From contig LRSK01000201.1 of assembly GCA_001563325.1 (NCBI GenBank), positions 1-39,049 of the forward strand: a DNA stretch of 39,049 nt, in the 5' to 3' direction. The position numbers and the translations under genes are program-made. This document shows positions 21,951 through 30,146 of this stretch, in pieces. The notes beneath the pieces are model-generated. The model did not search any database, was not told where the DNA came from, and was given only the letters and a program-made list of their open reading frames with translations. Source of the stretch: Candidatus Thorarchaeota archaeon SMTZ1-83 (GTDB lineage Archaea; Asgardarchaeota; Thorarchaeia; Thorarchaeales; Thorarchaeaceae). Position 1 is the first letter of the stretch. Each line of letters starts with the position of its first letter.

Positions 21951-23966
21951 GTGAAATTGGACGTTACCAAGGCTATGACGATTAAGCTCCCGGCAGAGCT
22001 GCCACCTGAACCTTCTTTCGACCCCAAATACAGGAGAGCCCCCAGTAGAGGCTTCAATCTCTCCCATAGTGCTACGGTCACTTCTCTCAAAAATGCTCTA
22101 CGATATATCCCTGAAGAGCTGCATGAAACCTTGGCACCCGAGTTCTTGGAGGAGCTGGTGACTCATGGTCGAATCTATGGATACAGGTATCGTCCCCCAG
22201 GCCCTATCAGAGCCAAGCCTGTGAACGAGTATAAGGGAATCTTGGAGGCTCGCGCGCTACAGCTCATGATTGACAATAACCTTGACTTTGATGTTGCCCT
22301 TTACCCGTATGAGTTGGTCACCTATGGGGAGAGCGGACAGGTCTGTCAAAACTGGATGCAGTATCAGCTAATAAAGAGATACCTGGAAGCGCTAACCGCG
22401 GAACAGACTCTGGTTGTGAGTTCCGGACATCCAGTCGGCATCTTCCCATCTAGCAGAAACGCCCCGCGGGTGATCTCTACCAACGGCCTGATGGTGGGAA
22501 TGTTTGACACACCAGAGGGATTCCATCGAGCTGCTGCTATGGGTTCTACAAACTATGCGCAGATGACAGCCGGAGGATGGATGTATATTGGGCCACAGGG
22601 AATCGTCCATGGAACCTACATCACACTTCTGAACGCTGGCAGACTGTATCTTGGTACTCGTGAGGACGATGATCTAGGCGGCAAGGTGTTTCTCACATCG
22701 GGACTTGGTGGTATGAGCGGTGCGCAGGCCAAAGCAATCGAAATAGCGGGTGGAATCGGGATAATTGCTGAGGTTGACAAGAGCCGAATTGACACGCGCA
22801 GCAGTCAAGGATGGCTTAGCAAGCACTCAGATGATCTTGGACAGGTGTTTGAGTGGGTGGACGAGTACCGTGAGACCAGAGAGCCAATATCAATTGGCTA
22901 CTATGGCAATGTCGTGGACCTTTGGCAGTACACCGTCGATCACAAAGTATCGGTGGAGCTTGCCTCAGACCAAACATCCTGTCACGATGTGTATGGCGGA
23001 GGATACACACCACAGGGGGTCACATTCGAGGAGGGTCGTGAACTCCTGAAGAACGACAGAGAGGAGTTACGCTCTCTAGTGGACAAATCACTCACAAGGC
23101 AGTTCAACCTCATCCGAACTATGACCAGCCGCGGCACCCACTTCTGGGACTACGGAAACAGCTTCATGAAAGCCGTTTTCGATGCTGGTGTGAAGGATAT
23201 CGCCAGAAATGGAAGGAATACTGATGCGGGTTTCATATTCCCGTCATACGTGGAAGACATCATGGGCCCACTATGTTTCGATTACGGTTACGGGCCCTTC
23301 AGATGGGTGTGTCTGACGGGCAGGCACGAGGACCTTTCCAAGACAGATGGCATCGCATTGTCTTGTATTGATCCGAGCAGGAGGGGCCAAGATCGGGACA
23401 ACTATGTCTGGATTAGGGACGCGGAGAAGAACGCGCTTGTTGTAGGTTCCCAGGCCAGGATTCTATACGCGGACGCCTCCGGGAGAGTCAAAATCGCATT
23501 GGAGTTCAACAAAGCTGTACGTGAGGGCATAATTGGACCCATAATGCTTGGTCGCGACCATCATGACACAGGTGGCACAGATTCGCCATTCAGGGAAACG
23601 GCGAATATTCGTGACGGCAGTAGCGTCACCAGTGATATGGCCCATCAATGCTGGGCCGGGAACTCAGCCAGAGGCATGACTCTCACAGTCCTCTCCAATG
23701 GTGGGGGGGTCGGCACTGGCAAGGCTATCAACGGAGGCTTCGGCCTTGTTCTTGACGGTAGCGAGAGAGTTGATGGCATAATCCGTTCTGCCCTGGATTG
23801 GGACGTAATGGGAGGCGTTGCCCGCAGAGCTTGGGCTAGAAATGAGAATGCAGTAGAAACTGCGATTCAATGGAACGAGACAATGGAGGGACGAGGTCAT
23901 ATCACGCTTCCCTACATCGCTAGTGACCACCTAGTGGAAGAACTGGTGAAGAAGAAACTGAAATAG
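21951..23966 (+). CDS. hutU: Urocanate hydratase, long form
   Basis: Second enzyme of histidine degradation: converts urocanate to imidazolonepropionate using tightly bound NAD as an electrophile. 671 residues, the long form, rather than the roughly 555-residue common bacterial form. Family blocks: GWMYIGPQGIVHGTYIT, FLTSGLGGMSGAQAKA, the SDQTSCHDVYGGGY region, HFWDYGNSFMKAVFDAG, GPFRWVCLTG, ILYADASGRVKIALEFN, and RDHHDTGGTDSPFRET then SNGGGVGTGKAINGGFGLV near the C-terminus. These closely follow the vertebrate UROC1 pattern. GTG 21951 follows interlocking inverted repeats. hutH follows 135 bases downstream. Confidence 0.95.
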   Translation: MKLDVTKAMTIKLPAELPPEPSFDPKYRRAPSRGFNLSHSATVTSLKNALRYIPEELHETLAPEFLEELVTHGRIYGYRYRPPGPIRAKPVNEYKGILEARALQLMIDNNLDFDVALYPYELVTYGESGQVCQNWMQYQLIKRYLEALTAEQTLVVSSGHPVGIFPSSRNAPRVISTNGLMVGMFDTPEGFHRAAAMGSTNYAQMTAGGWMYIGPQGIVHGTYITLLNAGRLYLGTREDDDLGGKVFLTSGLGGMSGAQAKAIEIAGGIGIIAEVDKSRIDTRSSQGWLSKHSDDLGQVFEWVDEYRETREPISIGYYGNVVDLWQYTVDHKVSVELASDQTSCHDVYGGGYTPQGVTFEEGRELLKNDREELRSLVDKSLTRQFNLIRTMTSRGTHFWDYGNSFMKAVFDAGVKDIARNGRNTDAGFIFPSYVEDIMGPLCFDYGYGPFRWVCLTGRHEDLSKTDGIALSCIDPSRRGQDRDNYVWIRDAEKNALVVGSQARILYADASGRVKIALEFNKAVREGIIGPIMLGRDHHDTGGTDSPFRETANIRDGSSVTSDMAHQCWAGNSARGMTLTVLSNGGGVGTGKAINGGFGLVLDGSERVDGIIRSALDWDVMGGVARRAWARNENAVETAIQWNETMEGRGHITLPYIASDHLVEELVKKKLK

Positions 23967-23968
23967 CA

Positions 23969-23995
23969 CCCACGTCCGGTAATTACTAAAGTGGG
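23969..23995 (+). terminator. Weak hairpin after hutU
   Basis: CCCAC (23969-23973) and GTGGG (23991-23995) could pair around a 17-base AT-rich loop just after the hutU stop. Marginal stability. Confidence 0.25.
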
Positions 23996-24030
23996 GTCTA
24001 GATGCTCTAGAATCGGACATGCAATCCTAA

Positions 24031-24053
24031 TCGATAGAGCCCGTTCGATAGGG
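24031..24053 (+). repeat. Direct repeat upstream of hutH
   Basis: TCGATAGAG (24031-24039) and TCGATAGGG (24045-24053) are spaced 14 bases start to start, in the leader region of hutH. They could be regulator half-sites. No inverted partner or clear TATA is seen. Confidence 0.3.
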
Positions 24054-24101
24054 TTGACATGAATCTCCCTTCTCATGAATTGGATGAACGAGGGTGAATC
24101 A

Positions 24102-25634
24102 ATGACTGTAGTTATTGATGGCGTCAGTCTAACCATTGATGACGTCATGCGTGTTTCAAGACATCGTGAACCTGCTGAGCTTGCAGAGTCTGCATTGGAC
24201 GGAATACTGAGAAGCCGTGATGTCGTTGAGAAGGCACTCAAAGAGGGCCGCGTAATCTACGGTGTCAATACTGGTTTTGGGAACCTCGCTGAGGTGTCGA
24301 TTGGCAAAAGGGATTTGGCGCAGCTTCAGGTCAACCTCATCCGTAGTCACTCCGCAGGAATCGGGCCTCCGTTCGATGAAGAGATTGTCAGGGGCATGAT
24401 GCTTCTTAGAGCGAATGCTCTTGCAAAGGGGTTCTCTGGGGTTCGGTTGGATGTCATTGAGGTCCTCATTGACATGCTGAATGCAGGTGTCACACCAGTT
24501 GTTCCACAACAGGGATCGGTGGGCTCAAGTGGTGACCTTGCACCACTCGCTCACATGGCTCTTGTCCTCATTGGGGAGGGCGAAGCTTACTTTGAGGACG
24601 AGCGACTCGATGGAGCCGAGGCCATGCGCAGGGGCGGAGTGTCCCCGATCATTCTACAGGCCAAGGAGGGAGTTGCACTCATCAACGGCACCCAGCCAAT
24701 GTGTGCCTTGGGATCAATCTGCGTCCATGATGCACTAGCCTTGATGAAGGATGCCTGCGTTGCTGCTGCGATGAGTCTGGAGGCTCTTCGTGGAACCCGC
24801 GCCGCAATGGACGAGAGAATCCACAGGGTACGTCGACATGAAGGACAGACCGACGTGGCATTGGCGATGATGGAGATTCTAAGGGACAGTGAGATCAACC
24901 AGTCTCATGCAGATTGTGGGAAGGTCCAAGACGCATATTCTCTGAGATGCATCCCTCAAGTTCTGGGGGCTTCCCTTGATGCGATTCGCTATGTACGCGC
25001 AGTCCTTGAAACAGAGATCAACTCAGCTACGGATAACCCTCTGGTGTTTCCCGAAGAAGAAGAAGTCATCTCAGGCGGCAACTTTCATGGACAACCTGTT
25101 GCCATTGCCATGGATTTCTTGGGGGTTGCCATCTCAGAGCTGGCTAATATCTCGGAGAGAAGAATCAACAGACTTGTCAACCCGAATCTGAGCGGTCTAC
25201 CAGCCTTTCTCACAAGAGAAGGGGGAATCGAGTCCGGGTTGATGATTGCACAATACACTGCGGCAGCCCTGGTATCTGAGAACAAGGTCCTCTCCCATCC
25301 TGCGAGTGTCGACTCTATACCCACTAGTGCAGATCAGGAGGACCATGTAAGCATGGGGACAATTGCGGCACGGAAGTGTCTGGACATTCTGGAAAATACA
25401 TGGAACGTGATTGCAATAGAGTACATGTGTGCTGCACAGGGTATTGATCTGTTGGCTCCATTCCAACCGTCTGACCCTCTGAATAATGCAGTAGCGGCAA
25501 TCCGAGAAGTCGTTTCTACCCTTGATGACGATAGGCCCCTACATCCGGACATTGTCAAGATTCGTGAGATCATGGCTCTCCGTAAGATAACGTCCAGTGT
25601 GGAAGAAGTGACCGGGCCTCTGCTTGAAGGGTGA
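24102..25634 (+). CDS. hutH: Histidine ammonia-lyase
   Basis: First step of histidine degradation: non-oxidative deamination of L-histidine to trans-urocanate, cytoplasmic homotetramer. About 510 residues from ATG 24102 (MTVVIDGVSLTIDDV), placed by GGGTGA four bases upstream; the longer frame from 24075 adds nine poor residues. Visible motifs: VIYGVNTGFGNLAEVSI (the catalytic tyrosine loop), the MIO-forming loop QGSVGSSGDLAPLAHMAL with Ser-Ser-Gly where Ala-Ser-Gly is most usual, and QDAYSLRCIPQVLGA, ATDNPLVFPEEE and GGNFHGQPVA. All are HAL-type rather than PAL/TAL. Substrate preference for histidine is supported by the adjacent hutU and hutI. Confidence 0.94.
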   Translation: MTVVIDGVSLTIDDVMRVSRHREPAELAESALDGILRSRDVVEKALKEGRVIYGVNTGFGNLAEVSIGKRDLAQLQVNLIRSHSAGIGPPFDEEIVRGMMLLRANALAKGFSGVRLDVIEVLIDMLNAGVTPVVPQQGSVGSSGDLAPLAHMALVLIGEGEAYFEDERLDGAEAMRRGGVSPIILQAKEGVALINGTQPMCALGSICVHDALALMKDACVAAAMSLEALRGTRAAMDERIHRVRRHEGQTDVALAMMEILRDSEINQSHADCGKVQDAYSLRCIPQVLGASLDAIRYVRAVLETEINSATDNPLVFPEEEEVISGGNFHGQPVAIAMDFLGVAISELANISERRINRLVNPNLSGLPAFLTREGGIESGLMIAQYTAAALVSENKVLSHPASVDSIPTSADQEDHVSMGTIAARKCLDILENTWNVIAIEYMCAAQGIDLLAPFQPSDPLNNAVAAIREVVSTLDDDRPLHPDIVKIREIMALRKITSSVEEVTGPLLEG

Positions 25635-25747
25635 TTAGAAACCCTGTTCGGCAAGGACTCGCAACGTTTTCTTGCGACTCGTCAAGGTTTATCTACGTTG
25701 CATTGTTCTTCAGCATATTCCCCTGGAAGTACATTCCTCGCACAGTC

Positions 25748-26221
25748 ATGGAAGTGAAGTGCTTGAAGGGTTTCACCAAGGTAATGGAGCAATATCTGGA
25801 AACGATTTATGACTTGCAGCGCGAGAAAGGATCTGCCAGTGTGACTGACATCGCCGAAAAAAAGGGTGTCAAGGCACCAAGTGTCACCTATGTGCTCCGA
25901 AAGCTCAAGAAACTAGGTCTAGCGAACTACGAGAGATATCGTAGTGTAAGTCTGACCGCCAAGGGCGAGGAGATTGCGAAGGACCTTGAGAGAGCTCACA
26001 AGACAATCAAGTGGTTCTTTTGCATGATTGGAATTGATGAACAGATTGCTGATGAGGACGCATGTGAGTTTGAGCACATAGCAAATCCCGAAACAGTCGA
26101 TAAGTTGACACAATTCGTAGAATGGGTAAAGACCGCACCCCGAAGTCCTAAGTGGCTTGAACACTTCAAGGAGTACCAGGAGTCAGGAGAACGCTCTGAA
26201 GAGTGCAAGCAATCTGACTAG
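25748..26221 (+). CDS. DtxR/MntR-like metal-responsive regulator
   Basis: About 157 residues from ATG 25748 (MEVKCLKGF; ATG 25784 is an alternative). The N-terminal winged helix is DtxR-like: MEQYLETIYDLQREKGSASV, TDIAEKKGVKAPSVTYVLRK, LKKLGLANYERYRSVSLTAK. The dimerisation helices (EIAKDLERAHKTIKWFFCMI) carry possible metal ligands in DEDACEFEHI, as in MntR/IdeR. There is no SH3-like third domain. The long upstream extension to 25631 is not expected to be translated. A TATA-like GGTTTATCTAC (about 25685-25695) lies in it. It sits between hutH and the convergent hutI. A metal link to imidazolonepropionase (a Zn/Fe enzyme) is conceivable. Confidence 0.82.
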   Translation: MEVKCLKGFTKVMEQYLETIYDLQREKGSASVTDIAEKKGVKAPSVTYVLRKLKKLGLANYERYRSVSLTAKGEEIAKDLERAHKTIKWFFCMIGIDEQIADEDACEFEHIANPETVDKLTQFVEWVKTAPRSPKWLEHFKEYQESGERSEECKQSD

Positions 26222-26233
26222 TAGCACTTGCGC

Positions 26234-27505
26234 TCAAGGGCCCAGTCTAGAATGTACGACCTGTCCTCCCGCAATCACCGTATGTACGAGATTGACCCCG
26301 AATCTCCATGACAGATACTCTGGATTTGGACACTCAAGAACCAATATATCCGCTCTCTTTCCCTGTTCGATGCTTCCCACAACATCACCTCGACATAGTG
26401 CGTGTGCCGAGTTGATGGTAGCAGCCGAGATTGCCTCTCTAGGTTGTATCTTCATCTTGTAGCAGGCCAATGCAATGGTGAAGAACATCGACTCATTTGC
26501 GCAGTTCGGATTGAAGTCTGTTGCCAAGGCGACAGGCAATCCCATCTCAATCATCTTTCGTGCATCCGCGTAGTCACTGTCCAGACTGAATGCTGTGCCG
26601 GGAAGCAGAGTAGCGATGGTCCCTGCCTTCCGCATCGCCTCGAGATCATCATCAGATGCCATAAGGAGATGGTCTGCTGATGCCGCCCCAACCTCTGCAG
26701 CCAGTCCGGCGCCTCCAAGCTGGACAATCTCGTCGGCATGGACCTTCAGTCTTAATCCAGCATCCTTGGCAGCCAGTAGGATTCTCCTCGACTGTTCAAT
26801 CTCAAATACACCTTTCTCACAGAAGACATCACAGAACTCTGCAAGCTCCTCTTCTACTACAGCCGGAATCATCTCATCGACAACAAGGTCGACATAACCC
26901 TCAGTGTTACCCTCGAATTCGGGGGGCACTGCGTGGGCCCCAATGAAGGTGGATACAAACGTTACAGGGAGCCTGTCTCTAAGAGTGTCAACGACTCTCA
27001 ACATCTTCAATTCGTTCTCGACGTCTAGGCCGTATCCGCTCTTAGCTTCTATGGTGGTTGTGCCGTGGCTCAGCATGCTCTCAGCATATGAGAAGGCTTC
27101 GCTACTCAGTTCGGCCTGCGTAGCCTTTCGAGTCGCATCAAGTGTGTTTAGGATTCCTCCCCCCGCCTTCAGTATCTCAAGATATGTCCTGCCTGCAAGC
27201 TTCATGGCAAAGTCATTCTCACGGGACCCTCCAAAGACTAGGTGAGTATGACTATCAACGAAGCTTGGCATTGCTAGCATGTTTGGAAATTCTAGAGGAG
27301 GCACGGCAGGCTCGCCATCAATCTCTGCCATGACCTCTTGGGTTGTACCGACCGCCACGATAAGACCATCTCTAATTGCCACGGCCCCATCTTCAATTAT
27401 GGACAGATCCTGCATGCTTTCTCCGGTCTTCGGCGTCTGACTGTTCCCAGAAAGAGTTGCGAGCTGGCCAATGTGATTGAGAACGATGTCGACTTTCATC
27501 ATCAT
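26234..27505 (-). CDS. hutI: Imidazolonepropionase
   Basis: Third histidine-degradation enzyme: metal-dependent hydrolysis of 4-imidazolone-5-propionate to N-formimino-L-glutamate. 423 residues of the amidohydrolase superfamily. Metal ligands appear in FVDSHTHLVFGGSRENDFA (His-x-His), FIGAHAVPPEF, LKVHADEIV and ATDFNPNCANE. The N-terminal beta-sandwich (AVAIRDGLIVAVGTTQEV) and the closing RADILVLECPNPEYLSWRFG are typical of HutI. Three ATGs in a row (27497-27505) leave the first residue ambiguous. It is on the opposite strand to hutU and hutH, so the pathway is in at least two transcripts. Confidence 0.94.
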   Translation of the reverse strand: MMMKVDIVLNHIGQLATLSGNSQTPKTGESMQDLSIIEDGAVAIRDGLIVAVGTTQEVMAEIDGEPAVPPLEFPNMLAMPSFVDSHTHLVFGGSRENDFAMKLAGRTYLEILKAGGGILNTLDATRKATQAELSSEAFSYAESMLSHGTTTIEAKSGYGLDVENELKMLRVVDTLRDRLPVTFVSTFIGAHAVPPEFEGNTEGYVDLVVDEMIPAVVEEELAEFCDVFCEKGVFEIEQSRRILLAAKDAGLRLKVHADEIVQLGGAGLAAEVGAASADHLLMASDDDLEAMRKAGTIATLLPGTAFSLDSDYADARKMIEMGLPVALATDFNPNCANESMFFTIALACYKMKIQPREAISAATINSAHALCRGDVVGSIEQGKRADILVLECPNPEYLSWRFGVNLVHTVIAGGQVVHSRLGP

Positions 27506-27620
27506 TCAAGCTTTACGACAAGCTGTCCCACATTTAGGTTGCGCTGTATTGGCTCGGGCATACTGTTAATATGGATGGAGTACACTGACTCTCAAAGTTA
27601 GTGTGGGGTCACAGAGTAGG

Positions 27621-28202
27621 ATGGATTATTTGATACTTACATGGGACGACGTCTATAATCTCACACTTCGTCTCTCCGAACAAATCGTCAAAAGTGGATT
27701 TAAGCCCGATGTGATTGTAGGCATCGCCCGGGGAGGCTGGATTCCTGCTAGGATTCTCTCTGATGTTCTATTTGCAGAAACGCTGCAGAACATCCGTATT
27801 GAGTACTATTCTGACGTTGGAAAGCGTGGCAGGGAACCTAAGATCACTCAGCCGATAACAGGGACGATGGAAGGCAAGAGCATTCTTCTCGTAGATGAAG
27901 TTGCTGACACTGGTGACAGTTTATTTCATGCTATTGAACATGTGAAGGCTCTTGGTGCCGGTCATGTGAAATCTGCAGTACTTCATTTCAAACCATGGTC
28001 AAGAGTTGCCCCGGACTACTACATGGTGAAGACGGAGAGTTGGACTGTATATCCGTGGGAGATGCGGGAGTCAATTATCGCGCTAGTCAAGGTCTTCAGA
28101 AATGAGAACCCCTCTCTCAACGTAAAGGAGATTCGCGACAAGTTAGTCTTTGAAGTTGGTTTCGAGCCGACCGTTGCTGACTACTTCATCAAGAGGCTAT
28201 AA
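27621..28202 (+). CDS. Purine-type phosphoribosyltransferase
   Basis: 193 residues from ATG 27621 (MDYLILTWDDVYNLTLRLSE); GTG 27603 would add six residues. The type I PRTase PRPP-binding loop is ILLVDEVADTGDSL, and the N-terminal PDVIVGIARGGWIPARILSD is the PPi-loop region of archaeal HPRT/xanthine PRTase-like proteins. It would make a purine nucleotide from a base and PRPP for salvage. A TATA-like TTAATAT (about 27565-27571) stands upstream. The following gene starts 20 bases later. The precise base is not deducible. Confidence 0.85.
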   Translation: MDYLILTWDDVYNLTLRLSEQIVKSGFKPDVIVGIARGGWIPARILSDVLFAETLQNIRIEYYSDVGKRGREPKITQPITGTMEGKSILLVDEVADTGDSLFHAIEHVKALGAGHVKSAVLHFKPWSRVAPDYYMVKTESWTVYPWEMRESIIALVKVFRNENPSLNVKEIRDKLVFEVGFEPTVADYFIKRL

Positions 28203-28222
28203 TCAACATTAGGGTGAATCGA

Positions 28223-28804
28223 TTGCTACTAGAACGCTTGGTCTATGGTGAAGAAACCTTCAAGGTTGTTATTGCCGAGCTCAAGAACAGCGACAGACTA
28301 AATCGTGCCACCCTGCTTAGAATGGCATTGGAATTCTCCAAGAACCTGTTGGCTTTCCAGTTTCTCAAACCCTCACTCATTGCTGGAATCGGTCATATTC
28401 TCTCAGCAGCCCAGAACGCTCTCAATGCTTGGAAGGGAGGATATGGCATCGCTCGAAGTCTAGACATCGAAGTGGCACTATATACCTCTGGTCAACATCA
28501 AATCGGCGTTGCACTTGAACACCATGGGGTGGAAGATGGACTTGATTCGGTCGCACTTGTTATGATTGACACTGATGAAACCAAGCTAGTAGAGCAGTTT
28601 GGACTTGCTGTTGAACAATTGGGAGATGAGGTTATCCCGCCGTTCGTACCGACAGAAGATCGACTTCGCGGCATAATGGTACACTACGGCATTAGCGAAA
28701 GTGAGATCTCTGCTGCATCATCCTCGGACTCGTTGGAATCGCGCTTCAAGGCGCTTGAGGGGTGTGTTGCAAGCAGAGTTTCCCTGGTATCACTAGAATC
28801 ATAG
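28223..28804 (+). CDS. cgi121: KEOPS complex subunit Cgi121
   Basis: About 193 residues. Diagnostic of Cgi121/TPRKB is the centre of the chain: FLKPSLIAGIGHILSAAQNA, LNAWKGGYGIARSLDIEVAL and YTSGQHQIGVALEHHGVEDG. Cgi121 binds Bud32 and recruits the tRNA 3' CCA end to KEOPS for t6A37 synthesis. GGGTGA (28212-28217) sits five bases before TTG 28223, which I prefer to GTG 28214 because the latter overlaps the SD. The gene is followed by convergent tan1-like and sua5 genes, which also act on tRNA. Confidence 0.85.
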   Translation: MLLERLVYGEETFKVVIAELKNSDRLNRATLLRMALEFSKNLLAFQFLKPSLIAGIGHILSAAQNALNAWKGGYGIARSLDIEVALYTSGQHQIGVALEHHGVEDGLDSVALVMIDTDETKLVEQFGLAVEQLGDEVIPPFVPTEDRLRGIMVHYGISESEISAASSSDSLESRFKALEGCVASRVSLVSLES

Positions 28805-28812
28805 AGTCCCAT

Positions 28813-29346
28813 TTAGTATTCATCGTCACGCAATGACATGATAGAGAGAATATCCTTCTCAGGGTCAATCAGTGACATGCCCGTCCAATCTCCCACAACC
28901 TCAATCCACAGCGTACTGTCTGGATTGTCAAGATTCACCTTCCTGGATATGACCGCAGCCACGGCTGTGATAACTTCCATGGTCTCAAGCGTAGAGTGCC
29001 TTCTTCTGACGGTGACCCTGAATGACTCCTCTTCTTGAATCTTGGTCCCCAGCTCCTTGGCCACTCTGACCATTTCTTCCATGTCCGAATCAATGCAGAA
29101 CTCTAGAGGCGTGAATCGCACAGCGAATCTGAACTGATATGGATTCTCAAGTGCAAACTCTCTCAGCTGATGAACCACCTTCACCGGATCCAATGTCGTA
29201 TGGCATGCTAGGAGTCCCGAAACGTTTGTGCGAGTGATTTTCAGACCCGGGTCTCCCAAAAGGTCGCCAACGAAATACCTGACTTCTGAGCTGGCGGCGC
29301 GCTCTCTTTCTCTTGGACACCCAACTAGAAGATTGTAATTGGGCAG
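28813..29346 (-). CDS. THUMP-domain protein, Tan1-like (CTG start)
   Basis: 177 residues if started at CTG 29346. The family (Tan1 in yeast, THUMPD1 in humans) binds tRNA as the adaptor for N4-acetylcytidine at C12. The N-terminal part (PNYNLLVGCPRERERAASSE, then VRYFVGDLLGDPGLKITRTN) and the THUMP core (NPYQFRFAVRFTPLEF, VTVRRRHSTLETMEVITAVA, VNLDNPDSTLWIEVVGDWTG) match archaeal members. The first conventional start, TTG 29259, would remove 29 conserved residues and has no SD. The sua5 stop is 12 bases upstream and overlaps the SD, so the two genes form an operon. Confidence 0.85.
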   Translation of the reverse strand: MPNYNLLVGCPRERERAASSEVRYFVGDLLGDPGLKITRTNVSGLLACHTTLDPVKVVHQLREFALENPYQFRFAVRFTPLEFCIDSDMEEMVRVAKELGTKIQEEESFRVTVRRRHSTLETMEVITAVAAVISRKVNLDNPDSTLWIEVVGDWTGMSLIDPEKDILSIMSLRDDEY

Positions 29347-29359
29347 ACTTTTTCACCTC
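29344..29359 (-). promoter_or_regulatory. Shine-Dalgarno pointing to a CTG start for the Tan1-like gene
   Basis: GAGGTGA (minus strand, 29359 to 29353) is followed by exactly six bases and CTG (29346-29344). The frame is closed just upstream at TGA 29355-29353, so no other start is available for the conserved N-terminus. Confidence 0.6.
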
Positions 29360-30110
29360 AGATATCCGCATAGACAAAGTGGGTTGTCCATAGCCCCAGA
29401 GCATCTGGGTCGGCTCTTAGCATCTCGGCCAATCTGTCAACAGTGAGCTGTCCTTCTCTGTATATCTTGATATCATGAGGGCCCTTCTCACCCTTAGATC
29501 CCTCGACACCGACGATTGTAGAGTCCCGGTGTGTTCTCGAAGGCCCTCCATCAATGTAGAGGTCAACGTCATCGCGGAGTTGTTCAACTGCAACAGATAC
29601 TTCGAATGGGCTTGGTCCTCCGCTTCGGTTGGCACTAGTGCCAACGATCGGTCCTTGAAGCTTCGCTGCAATGCCGCAAGGAATTGGATGGTCCGGTATT
29701 CTCACTGCCACTGACTCCCGTTTCCCGGTGATGTATCTGGGAATTCTCTGACCGGCTGCTACTAGAAGTGTCAATGCTCCTGGCCAGAAGATTCTAGCTA
29801 TAGCTCTCTCGAGATGGCGAAACTCATGGTATTCCTCAAATTGAGCCAAGTCTGAGAACAGGAGAGGAACTCCCAGTTTCCGGCCCCTTCTTTTCACAGC
29901 CAGGAGGCGCTCGAACGAGCTACTCTGTTTGGGGTCACAGGCAAGCCCATAACTAGTGTCCGTGGGATATACGACTAGCCCTCCTTTCGAAATGACTTCA
30001 GTTGCCTCCTCTATTACCCCTGCGTTACCATTGGGGTCGAGCGCTTCGAGGACTCTTGGCTTCAAATTCGTACCCGTTTCTCCTTCCCGACAAACACTCA
30101 TAAGAACCAT
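29358..30110 (-). CDS. sua5: L-threonylcarbamoyladenylate synthase (Sua5/YrdC)
   Basis: Makes threonylcarbamoyl-AMP from threonine, bicarbonate and ATP, the donor used by KEOPS for t6A37 of tRNA. The YrdC fold motifs are clear: GGLVVYPTDTSYGLACDP (the entry loop), LLAVKRRGRKLGVPLLF (K-x-R motif), WPGALTLLVA, SVAVRIPDHPIPC and GPIVGTSANRSGGPSPFEV. 250 residues, so YrdC domain plus a short C-terminal extension, shorter than Sua5 proteins with the full C-terminal domain. ATG 30110 or ATG 30101. It is divergent from the nucleotidyltransferase gene only 33 bases away and coupled to the Tan1-like gene downstream. Confidence 0.93.
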   Translation of the reverse strand: MVLMSVCREGETGTNLKPRVLEALDPNGNAGVIEEATEVISKGGLVVYPTDTSYGLACDPKQSSSFERLLAVKRRGRKLGVPLLFSDLAQFEEYHEFRHLERAIARIFWPGALTLLVAAGQRIPRYITGKRESVAVRIPDHPIPCGIAAKLQGPIVGTSANRSGGPSPFEVSVAVEQLRDDVDLYIDGGPSRTHRDSTIVGVEGSKGEKGPHDIKIYREGQLTVDRLAEMLRADPDALGLWTTHFVYADI

Positions 30111-30130
30111 GTCGTTTGTAGGAGTTCAAA

Positions 30131-30146
30131 AGGAGGAATTGGCATC
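30131..30146 (+). promoter_or_regulatory. Shine-Dalgarno pointing to an ATC start
   Basis: AGGAGG (30131-30136) followed by seven bases and ATC 30144. The frame has no ATG, GTG or TTG between the sua5 start region and ATG 30183, which lies past the nucleotide-binding loop. Confidence 0.55.

Noticed and set aside
25631..25747. Hydrophobic N-terminal extension of the DtxR-like regulator, resembling a signal peptide
   Set aside because: DtxR regulators are cytoplasmic and start at the winged helix; the extension contains a promoter-like sequence.
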